DNA from: Ignavibacteriales bacterium
GTDB lineage: Bacteria > Bacteroidota > Ignavibacteria > UBA10030
DNA length: 9,276 nucleotides
Direction of reading: 5' to 3'
Assembly: GCA_016218005.1 (NCBI GenBank)
Contig: JACRFF010000240.1
Coordinates: 1 to 9,276 of the forward strand
This document shows, piece after piece, positions 1-5,938 of this stretch; within the stretch, counting starts at the first letter, position 1; each line of letters starts with the position of its first letter. The notes under the pieces are model-generated. The model searched no databases. It was not told where the DNA came from and worked only from the letters and a program-made list of their open reading frames with translations. Position numbers and translations under genes: made by a program.

Positions 1-16
1 CGTCATGGGCGGATGG

Positions 17-59
17 TAAAACAACAACGGGGAAGACCAGATGCGTCTCCCCCGTCGTT
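17..59 (-). terminator. Strong intrinsic (rho-independent) terminator after the outer-membrane protein gene
   Basis: Read on the minus strand, positions 59-46 pair with 36-23 in a 14-bp stem that contains two G-U wobbles. The loop is 9 nt (45-37). A short U-tract (TTTT at 21-18) follows one base after the stem. It begins 19 nt after the TAA stop of the OMP gene, which is where a terminator for that transcript belongs. The arms and T-run were read directly from the sequence; the free energy was not calculated. In the plus direction the tail is only TTT, so any bidirectional action would be weak. Confidence 0.82.
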
Positions 60-78
60 TACTGTCTCCGCTTTTCGG

Positions 79-1491
79 TTAGAGTTGTATTGTTGCAGAG
101 AGGTAGTGCGTGAATTGGACATCCCCACCGGGGCCGTAGTAGTTATATATCGTAATAGGATTCGTTGCCAGAGCATAGTCCAATCGCACAACGGCCAGAC
201 TTATGGTTGCGCCCGCGTAGCCAGCGATGCGAGAATAAGCTTGACCGGTATACTCTGACCGCGAAGAAGAGAGATAGTCGTTTGTGGAATAGTTGCTCCC
301 CGACCACATGATTTCCGGGCCAACACGAAGTTTGAATCCTTCCGAAAGAGCAAACTCAACTCCTCCACGGATCGAATTTATCGTTGTTTTTGTTTCCCCA
401 TCATTCACAACATCGCCGACATTGAATTTTTTCCCGGAAGAGCCTAGAGTTGCGTAGGTTGCAAAGGATTTCGAGTTCAAGGTCGCTGAAGTGATCGTAT
501 ACTCGAACGAAAACAATCCCAAGTTCTCGACAGTACACGAGAATCCTGCACCATAGTCCCACGCGGTTTGCTCTTGAGTTGAAGTTTTGAGTTCCGTGTT
601 CGGGGGAGTGGTGTAGCTCGACTTTGAAGAATAGTCCATGGTCCCTCCCAATCTTGACGCACGAACGCCGAGAAGAATCTTTCCCAAATTAAAACGCGCC
701 AGCGCCGTTGCCCGATTGTTGTTCGTTGAGCTATAATAAACAGAAAAGGGTCCTGTAGCCGGAACTCCATTAGAAATGGAAGACTTTGTGTTCTCCTCTG
801 ACTTATCTGAAAATAGCTCGTATGATGCACTCACTTCTATAGAAGAAGGCGAACCCAGTACCGCTCCGGCGAGATAGCTCTTAGGTCCAAACGTGGTTTC
901 ATACTCGGAACTGCTGGTGTTTGGACTCGATCCGGACGAAGTACTGACATACGAAGAAGAGCTTGTCTCGGTGGCGCTCGATGTCCGCGCAGAAATTCCG
1001 ACAGATAAAAATCCGAGATCCAACGCTGCAACAGCTTGGAGCAATTGCTGAGAGAGAGAAGTCTCGCCTTTAGAAGAACTTGAGGACGAATATGATGTAG
1101 ACGTGCTTGTGCTCGTGTATGAGTAAGTTTGTGAATTGGAGATCGTTCCAGCCATCGCGCCGAAGTGCAGAAAGCCCAGCGAGACAGTTGCAACTACCGG
1201 CAATGTTTTCAGCGAAAAAGTCCGGTTTGTCTGTTCGGATGATGATGTAGACGGTCCACTGGAATAGCTGCTGCTCCTGCCGTAATCCATTGAGTAGGGC
1301 ATGTAGTTAGGATTGGCTTGAATCATAATCCCGCCGATCTGAGCAATCTTTGCGGGATTGAAGAGAAACTCACTCTGCGGGTCGGGAACGGCAAGCGAGA
1401 CACCACCCATGCCTATCAATCGTGTTGAACCCTGTCCGAGTCCGATGGCAACCGGCAAAACCGCCAAGCAAAGAATAGTTAAGGGGCGCAT
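79..1491 (-). CDS. Predicted outer-membrane beta-barrel protein with Ser/Thr-rich loops (470 aa, family not recognised)
   Basis: Exported protein of unknown function, probably an integral outer-membrane beta-barrel. The ATG at 1491 was chosen because GGAGGG lies just upstream and the protein then begins with a classic signal peptide: M-R, a hydrophobic core at residues 4-17, and likely cleavage near 18-20. The open frame runs on to 1623, but that extension crosses a 25-bp tandem repeat and gives an unconvincing leader. The mature N-terminus (GSTRLIGMGGVSLAV, then an FNPA motif at 44-47) resembles the GMGG...NPA start of FadL/PorV-like barrel proteins; this is inferred from pattern, not alignment. 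Short amphipathic strands (about 97-115, 152-168, 206-225, 262-278, 311-332, 373-390, 420-441, 457-470) alternate with polar loops very rich in Ser, Thr and Tyr, notably 72-88, 121-146, 170-198 and 286-308. It appears to be transcribed apart from the hut genes, with a possible weak terminator upstream and a strong one downstream. Substrate or role cannot be given. Confidence 0.85.
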   Translation of the reverse strand: MRPLTILCLAVLPVAIGLGQGSTRLIGMGGVSLAVPDPQSEFLFNPAKIAQIGGIMIQANPNYMPYSMDYGRSSSYSSGPSTSSSEQTNRTFSLKTLPVVATVSLGFLHFGAMAGTISNSQTYSYTSTSTSTSYSSSSSSKGETSLSQQLLQAVAALDLGFLSVGISARTSSATETSSSSYVSTSSGSSPNTSSSEYETTFGPKSYLAGAVLGSPSSIEVSASYELFSDKSEENTKSSISNGVPATGPFSVYYSSTNNNRATALARFNLGKILLGVRASRLGGTMDYSSKSSYTTPPNTELKTSTQEQTAWDYGAGFSCTVENLGLFSFEYTITSATLNSKSFATYATLGSSGKKFNVGDVVNDGETKTTINSIRGGVEFALSEGFKLRVGPEIMWSGSNYSTNDYLSSSRSEYTGQAYSRIAGYAGATISLAVVRLDYALATNPITIYNYYGPGGDVQFTHYLSATIQL

Positions 1492-1494
1492 ACA

Positions 1495-1500
1495 CCCTCC
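1495..1500 (-). promoter_or_regulatory. Shine-Dalgarno site GGAGGG that sets the OMP start
   Basis: On the minus strand GGAGGG is followed by TGT and then ATG at 1491. Spacing from GGAGG to the ATG is 4 nt, a little short but workable. It is the only clear Shine-Dalgarno seen ahead of a gene in this window. It decides for the ATG at 1491, which begins a signal peptide, over the upstream ATG at 1623. Confidence 0.7.
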
Positions 1501-1524
1501 GTGATTGGATGGATTGATGTGGTG

Positions 1525-1584
1525 AGCGGGCTGGCCCGCCAGAACGCGTAGCGGGCTGGCCCGCCAGAACGCGTAGCGGGCTGG
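1525..1584. repeat. 25-bp tandem repeat, 2.4 copies, with internal palindromes
   Basis: Two identical 25-bp units (1525-1549 and 1550-1574) are followed by the first 10 bases of a third (1575-1584). Each full unit begins AGCGGGCTGG and ends ACGCGT. It contains the palindrome GCGGGC-TG-GCCCGC, a 6-bp stem, and the perfect palindrome ACGCGT. The array ends 24 nt before the OMP Shine-Dalgarno, so it would lie in the 5' leader if transcription starts further upstream. A unit length not divisible by three argues against it being coding. It could be a protein-binding array, a leader-RNA structure, or a local copy of a dispersed genomic repeat. Confidence 0.9.
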
Positions 1585-1636
1585 TTCAACGATAGTGAAT
1601 GATATGCCGAGAGGCAAGGCCAATCAGCGCACAAAC

Positions 1637-1664
1637 GAAAAGTGATTCTCAGAGTTGAGGAATC
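1637..1664 (-). terminator. Possible weak terminator between ftcD and the OMP gene
   Basis: Read on the minus strand, 1664-1661 and 1659-1656 (GATT, bulged C, CTCA) pair with 1651-1644 (TGAGAATC) around a 4-nt loop. The sequence then continues ACTTTTCG, giving four T. It starts 9 nt after the ftcD stop codon. The stem is AT-rich with a bulge and the T-run is short, so termination would be partial at best. It fits the idea that the hut transcript ends here and the OMP gene has its own promoter. Confidence 0.35.
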
Positions 1665-1673
1665 AGCTTCTGA

Positions 1674-3335
1674 TCAGCCGATAACGGAAGTTATGCGGAA
1701 TTCCACAGCCGTTGCGAGGTCTTTAACTCGTTGAGCAATCCCCGCGATGTCGGATCGCAATCGCGCCACGAACTGTTCGTCGGAGATGGTGCTGAGATTG
1801 ATCTTCACGTTCAGCTTCGCGCCTTCACAGGCGGCGTGAAGCATGAGAGCGGCAACGCCGGCGTCGGAAATCGAATTCGGGTTTCCTTTTTCAGCAACAA
1901 TCTTTGTGAGGGCCAACGCCTCTTCGCACAGCTTCATGAGGTGAAACGGAACGAGCGTCGCTTCTTTCGTGGCGCCTTGGATGGCCTTGGAGCGAATGAC
2001 CATCTGTTCCTCCGTCTCCTTCGGCAGGCCGAATGCGGCCATCACGTTGTTGAAGGCGGCCGTATCCGCATCGATGATGGCCGTGAGACGTGCGCGCAAC
2101 GCTTCAGCTTTTGAAAGAACCTCTTCCATAGTTTCCTGAACGTCTGCGTATTTTTTCTTGCCGATCGTCAGCCGGCAGACCATTGACGTGAGCGCCGCGC
2201 CCAGCGTTCCGGCGAGCGCCGCTATGCTGCCGCCGCCGGGAGCGGGCGAGTTCGATGCTGTTTCGTCGAGAAATGCCAAGACGGTTTTCTTCACGAGCAT
2301 AGGCGAGTCTTCTTCGAGTTGGTATTCAATGATTTTTTTCTTTGGGTCAAACGGTTCGAGTTGATTCAACCCGAGTTTGCGGACGGCAAGCTCAACAAGC
2401 TCTCGATCCTCAAGGGGTTGGCCTTGCGAATAAAATTTTCCGGCCATCAGCACGGCTTTGAGCGGCGTCAGCCCGACCAATTCGCTGCCGGCGACCTCGA
2501 CTCCAAGCGAGAAGGCCTGCTTCTTAACTTCTTCAAACGCATCGTGCATCGAAGTCGTCTCGAAATCCACGAGATTGATGGAAACTTGTGAAATGTTGAA
2601 TCGCTCCAAGCGCACCCCCATCGCCTTGACGGCTTTCAGCGTTCCGGGAATCTTGATCGTTTCCACGTTCTCGTCCTTGAGCGGCTTGCCGTCGGGACCT
2701 TTCTTCGGTCGGCCGCTCTCGCGGATACGCAGTGCGATCTCGTGTGCCAGCTTGTCGTCCGGCGTGCCGAGGTTGACGTTGTACGCAATCAAAAATTTGC
2801 GCGCTCCCGTTACCGTTGCGCCGGATTTGGAATTAAACGTTGCGGCGCCATAGTCGGGAAACCAAGCAGGGTCGTTTAACTTTTCCGGCAGACCTTCATA
2901 TTCTCCTTTTCGGATATCTGCCAGATTGCGGCGCTGAGGAGAGCGTGCCGCATATTCGTACAGGTAGATAGGAATATCAAGCTCTTCGGCGACGCGCCTA
3001 CCAAACACGTTGGCAAGTTGCACGCACTCATCCATCGTTACGCCGCTGATAGGAATGAAGGGAACAACGTCCGTTGCGCCGATGCGCGGATGTGCGCCCT
3101 TGTGCGTGTTCATGTCAATGAGAAGGGAGGCGGTCTTCGTTGCTTGAAATGCCGCTTCGACCACCGCCGGTGGTTCGCCGACGAACGTTACCACCGTCCG
3201 ATTGTAGTCGTTGTCCGGCTCTACGTTCAAGAGCTTGACACCTGAGACCGATCGGACGCTTGCCGCGATTGCTTCAATCGTCGTTAGAGTGCGGCCATCG
3301 GAAAAGTTGGGAACGCATTCGACAATTTGTTTCAT
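1674..3335 (-). CDS. ftcD: Bifunctional glutamate formimidoyltransferase / formimidoyltetrahydrofolate cyclodeaminase
   Basis: Cytoplasmic enzyme of the last hut steps. It moves the formimino group from N-formimino-L-glutamate to tetrahydrofolate, releasing glutamate, then deaminates 5-formimino-THF to 5,10-methenyl-THF and ammonia. The 553 residues are close to the about 540 of the fused mammalian FTCD. Residues 1-180 are the transferase N-subdomain (start KQIVECVPNFSDGR; motif THKGAHPRIGATD at 77-89, with His82 at the same number as the catalytic His of the mammalian enzyme). Residues 181-330 are the transferase C-subdomain. After a linker, 345-545 form the cyclodeaminase, with the glycine-rich turn PAPGGGS at 364-370 and the DADT stretch (422-425) holding the likely active-site Asp. 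Many bacteria encode the two halves separately or use HutF/HutG instead, so the fusion marks the THF-dependent branch. The ATG at 3335 lacks a clear Shine-Dalgarno but matches the conserved N-terminus. It lies 154 nt after hutI, the longest gap inside the cluster. Confidence 0.97.
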   Translation of the reverse strand: MKQIVECVPNFSDGRTLTTIEAIAASVRSVSGVKLLNVEPDNDYNRTVVTFVGEPPAVVEAAFQATKTASLLIDMNTHKGAHPRIGATDVVPFIPISGVTMDECVQLANVFGRRVAEELDIPIYLYEYAARSPQRRNLADIRKGEYEGLPEKLNDPAWFPDYGAATFNSKSGATVTGARKFLIAYNVNLGTPDDKLAHEIALRIRESGRPKKGPDGKPLKDENVETIKIPGTLKAVKAMGVRLERFNISQVSINLVDFETTSMHDAFEEVKKQAFSLGVEVAGSELVGLTPLKAVLMAGKFYSQGQPLEDRELVELAVRKLGLNQLEPFDPKKKIIEYQLEEDSPMLVKKTVLAFLDETASNSPAPGGGSIAALAGTLGAALTSMVCRLTIGKKKYADVQETMEEVLSKAEALRARLTAIIDADTAAFNNVMAAFGLPKETEEQMVIRSKAIQGATKEATLVPFHLMKLCEEALALTKIVAEKGNPNSISDAGVAALMLHAACEGAKLNVKINLSTISDEQFVARLRSDIAGIAQRVKDLATAVEFRITSVIG

Positions 3336-3388
3336 AGGTTATGCAGATTGGTTAAGTGGTGTATGGTAATCGAGGCAAGATGATAGCG

Positions 3389-3462
3389 CCTTGCCGGACA
3401 TTGCCAAGCGTTTCCCCACTAACACGCAAACGCCGGTGTTCCGCTTTGGGCTTCCGGCAAGG
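3389..3462. repeat. Nested imperfect palindrome (structured element) in the hutI-ftcD gap
   Basis: Outer arms CCTTGCCGGA (3389-3398) and TCCGGCAAGG (3453-3462) are a perfect 10-bp inverted repeat. Inside it, CCAAGCG (3404-3410) pairs with CGCTTTGG (3442-3449) with one bulged T. Further in, AACAC (3421-3425) pairs with GTGTT (3436-3440). The three stems are coaxial in order, as expected for one long folded RNA. GGCAAG at 3374-3379 could instead pair with CTTGCC at 3390-3395, competing with the outer arm. No U-tract follows in either direction, so it is not a standard terminator. It may be an intergenic repeat (REP-like), an RNA processing or stability element, or an attenuator. Pairings were found by eye; folding energy is not computed. 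Confidence 0.6.
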
Positions 3463-3489
3463 TCGACGCCAGGCACCACACGTTGTCGG

Positions 3490-4755
3490 TCAGAACTCAA
3501 GAATCACCCCGCGCTTGATAATTGTTTCCACGTGGTTCACTCCAAAATGATACGCGAGGTGGCGGTAGTGTGGGATGCGGTAGAGAATAATATCGGCCTC
3601 CTTCCCAACTTCGATACTTCCGATACGGTGGGAAAGGTTAAGCGCCGCAGCGCCATTGACCGTCGCCGCGGCAAGAGCTTCTTCCGGCGTCAAACCCATG
3701 TGCGTGCAAGCGATCGTCATCATCATCGGCATGGAGAACGACATGCAAGAGCCGGGATTGAAATTTGTGGCGATGGCGATTGGAAGTCCGGAATCGATCA
3801 TCTGCCGTGCCGGCGGATAGCCGTAGTTCAGAAAAAATGAAACGCCGGGCAACACGGTGGCAATCGAACCTGCCTCGCGGATGGCTTCCATGGCATCGGA
3901 ATCTATTTTTTCCAGATGATCAATAGACGTTGCGTGGAATGACGCGCCTAATTTTGACGCGCCGATTTGCGTCAGTTGGTCGGCGTGACGTTTCAGCTTA
4001 AGTCCGGCGGCAAGCGCCGCGCGGAAGAGCGTCTCCGTTTGCGCAACGGTGAAGTACTTGGTTTCGCAGAACGCATCGCAGAACGCGGCAAGCTTTCGCT
4101 TGGCGATGTAGGGGAGAAGTCGCTGACACAACACGGCAACGTAGCCGTCAGCATTCCCGGCAAATTCCGGCGGCAGAGCGTGCGCACCGAGAAATGTTGC
4201 AACGACCGTAGAGTAATGTTCCTCGGCTAATTCATTGATGGCCTCAAGCATCTTGATCTCATCGTCTTGCGTGAGGCCGTAGCCGGATTTGATTTCGACC
4301 GTTGTTGTGCCGAGTTTCAACATGTCATCCAGGCGTTGCCGGCCGAGTTTTTTCAATTCTTTCTTGGATGCCGCGCGCGTAGCATTGACAGTGCTCAAAA
4401 TGCCGCCGCCGGCATCGGCAATTTCTTGATACGACCTTCCTTCGACCCGCATTGCGAACTCATCCTCGCGCGACCCCGCGAAGAGAAGATGCGTGTGCGA
4501 ATCGACAAATCCCGGCAGGGCGGCCAGTTCGGAACAATCTAACATTGTGGCGTCAGCGATTGAAGGTTCGTGAAAGTCGGATGACGCTCCGACCCAGCGT
4601 ATGATTCCGTCTTCGATCAGTACCGTTGCGTCGTCGAGAACGCCGAGGTCGCGCATGGCGTGTCCGGATTTAGCAAAAGCGCCGCGAGCAGCGACGGTAA
4701 CAAGCTGGCGTATGTTCTGGAGGATGAGTTGCACGGAATAGAAACCGCGATTCAT
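3490..4755 (-). CDS. hutI: Imidazolonepropionase
   Basis: Cytoplasmic metal-dependent amidohydrolase that opens the ring of 4-imidazolone-5-propanoate to give N-formimino-L-glutamate, the third step of histidine degradation. Length 421 aa is usual for HutI. The amidohydrolase features appear in order: PGFVDSHTHL at 81-90 (metal-ligand His87 and His89), KSGYGL at 156-161, LGAHALPPE at 189-197 (His192), KRHADQ at 255-260 (His257), and His280 in the SIDHLEK segment. In the ATNFNPGS motif (329-336) residue 331 is Asn where most HutI sequences have the metal-ligand Asp (ATDFNPGS); the codon is AAT. The C-terminal GSIEVGKEADII (379-390) is typical of the family. The ATG at 4755 has no Shine-Dalgarno; GTG at residue 8 is a possible alternative that starts nearer the conserved core. 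The gene follows the small Cys-protein gene by 43 nt and precedes ftcD, whose substrate it makes. Confidence 0.96.
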   Translation of the reverse strand: MNRGFYSVQLILQNIRQLVTVAARGAFAKSGHAMRDLGVLDDATVLIEDGIIRWVGASSDFHEPSIADATMLDCSELAALPGFVDSHTHLLFAGSREDEFAMRVEGRSYQEIADAGGGILSTVNATRAASKKELKKLGRQRLDDMLKLGTTTVEIKSGYGLTQDDEIKMLEAINELAEEHYSTVVATFLGAHALPPEFAGNADGYVAVLCQRLLPYIAKRKLAAFCDAFCETKYFTVAQTETLFRAALAAGLKLKRHADQLTQIGASKLGASFHATSIDHLEKIDSDAMEAIREAGSIATVLPGVSFFLNYGYPPARQMIDSGLPIAIATNFNPGSCMSFSMPMMMTIACTHMGLTPEEALAAATVNGAAALNLSHRIGSIEVGKEADIILYRIPHYRHLAYHFGVNHVETIIKRGVILEF

Positions 4756-4798
4756 TGGCGGTGAACGCGAAGCAAGAAACGACTAAAATGATGGAGAA

Positions 4799-4993
4799 TC
4801 AAGATTGCTTGTTATCCGCGCTGTGCTTGGCAAAGCTGGTGCATCGTGCGACCGGAAGGCGCGGGTACTTCGGAAAACGCTCGTCCGATTCCGAGCGTGC
4901 GCAGTAGACAAAGGTGCTTCCGCGCCGGCTGGCGATGAGCCGCCGGTGGATGCATGAGTCGCAAAGATTGTTGGTCGGTCGAGCGGACGTCAT
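4799..4993 (-). CDS. Small conserved four-cysteine protein (64 aa), function unknown
   Basis: Small protein with the layout C11-x2-C14, C31 and C51, flanked by the motifs CDSCIHRR, RGSTFVYC and RFPKYPRLPVARC. This pattern (CxxC, then GS-x-F-x-x-C, then RFPKYP-x-x-PV-x-x-C) matches my memory of short hypothetical proteins in several bacterial phyla, and the four Cys suggest a zinc- or metal-binding knuckle. I know of no assigned function. Its ATG overlaps the TGA stop of the panE-like gene (ATGA at 4993-4990), with no Shine-Dalgarno in front, which is typical of translational coupling. The spaced cysteines and the overlap support a real gene, although the opposite strand is also open here. It is basic overall. 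The last ten residues are polar and probably disordered. Confidence 0.8.
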   Translation of the reverse strand: MTSARPTNNLCDSCIHRRLIASRRGSTFVYCARSESDERFPKYPRLPVARCTSFAKHSADNKQS

Positions 4994-5937
4994 TGGACAG
5001 AAGAAACTTGCCGCAGGTGTTGGTGCTTGACGTGAAAGGGGTGGAGTGCGGCATAGATGGTTTGTTGAATCGGAACGGCGAGGTGGTACCGATCGGCGAG
5101 CCGCACCACAGTGCCCGCCAGCGCATCGATCTCCAGAGGCTTGCCATTGACGAGGTCGTGATACAGCGAGGAGTAGGTGTTGTTTTTAAATCGCTGCACG
5201 GAGGAAAGAAATCCTTCGACGATATCCGATGGCAGGGGAACACCGTGAGCACGGCCGACAAGTTCAGTTTCTGCCATTGCATCGCGAAACAGTTGCCGCA
5301 CATACACGTCGCTGATGATCTCGTGCAGCGTCTGCCGGGTAAGCGCAGTGACGCCGGCTGCCCCCGTGATAAACACAAATTTTTTCCACAGATCAAGCCT
5401 GATATCTGAGGAGCGCTCCGCCTGGATGCCGGAAGATGTCAGCGCGTGAAGAATTGAATCTGTGTGTGTACCTGTGGATTGCTTTGTCGGGCCAAACACG
5501 ATTTTACGTATGCCGCCTCCCTCGGTGATCTCGCCCGGCGCCGTCATAGTCGAGGAGATGTATGCCACGCCGCCATACACTTCTGTATCAGGAAGAATTC
5601 TCTGAATCTTTTCTTCGTTGTCGATCCCGTTTTGAAGGCACAGGATGACGGAGCGGGAATGAATAGCCGGCTTCAACTGTTCTGCGGCTGACTCGGTGTC
5701 GTACGACTTCACGCAGAAGAATATGACGTCGGCGGGCGGCGCATCAGCAGGGCGCGCGACCATTTGGCCTGGAGGTATGCGAAGTGTTTTCTCGGGGGAT
5801 TGAACCACCAAGCCGCGCTCTTGCATTGCCGCGAGATGTGAACCACGCGCAACAAACCATACATCGTTGCCTCCGGCGGCAAGCTTTGCTCCGAAGTATC
5901 CACCCACACCCCCCGTACCGAGAATGAGAACACGCAC
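4990..5937 (-). CDS. panE: 2-dehydropantoate 2-reductase (ketopantoate reductase) family protein
   Basis: Predicted cytoplasmic NAD(P)H-dependent reductase; the family type reaction reduces ketopantoate to pantoate in coenzyme A synthesis. The 315 residues match the usual 290-320. The N-terminal Rossmann domain begins at once with MRVLILGTGGVGGYFGA (GxGGxGG at 7-13). It continues with VKSYD at 76-80 and LQNGIDNEE at 101-109 (Asn103, equivalent to substrate-contacting Asn98 of E. coli PanE). In the C-terminal helical domain, LWKKF at 183-187 supplies the catalytic Lys (probably Lys186, like E. coli Lys176), and SSLYHD...KPLEID at 256-271 supplies Ser257 and Glu269 (like Ser244 and Glu256). All key residues therefore appear present, though these equivalences come from motif memory. 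The start is GTG at 5937, one base after the kinase TAA; the end overlaps the next gene by 4 nt. Family members are often paralogues acting on other 2-oxoacids, so pantoate synthesis here is likely but not certain. Confidence 0.85.
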   Translation of the reverse strand: MRVLILGTGGVGGYFGAKLAAGGNDVWFVARGSHLAAMQERGLVVQSPEKTLRIPPGQMVARPADAPPADVIFFCVKSYDTESAAEQLKPAIHSRSVILCLQNGIDNEEKIQRILPDTEVYGGVAYISSTMTAPGEITEGGGIRKIVFGPTKQSTGTHTDSILHALTSSGIQAERSSDIRLDLWKKFVFITGAAGVTALTRQTLHEIISDVYVRQLFRDAMAETELVGRAHGVPLPSDIVEGFLSSVQRFKNNTYSSLYHDLVNGKPLEIDALAGTVVRLADRYHLAVPIQQTIYAALHPFHVKHQHLRQVSSVQ

Positions 5938-5938
5938 G

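Noticed and set aside
1589..1617. Possible sigma-70-like promoter for the OMP gene on the minus strand (TTGCCT, 17 nt, TATCGT).
   Set aside because: Spacing is right, but both boxes match the consensus only partly, and promoter consensus differs in some of the candidate phyla. Too weak to list as a feature.
1492..1623. N-terminal extension of the OMP reading frame to an ATG at 1623.
   Set aside because: It would place 44 residues, partly translated from the 25-bp tandem repeat, before a perfect signal peptide. The strong GGAGGG and signal sequence favour the ATG at 1491.
1661..1673. Small palindrome ATCAG-CTT-CTGAT just after the ftcD stop.
   Set aside because: A 5-bp stem with no T-run is expected by chance and adds nothing beyond the neighbouring weak hairpin.
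3391..3840. Plus-strand open frame of 149 codons across the hutI-ftcD gap and the hutI 3' end.
   Set aside because: It mostly overlaps conserved hutI codons in antisense, has no ribosome-binding site and no recognisable motifs.
4812..5396. Minus-strand 194-codon frame overlapping the panE-like and small Cys genes.
   Set aside because: It is out of frame with two better-supported genes and its product looks like random arginine/serine-rich translation.
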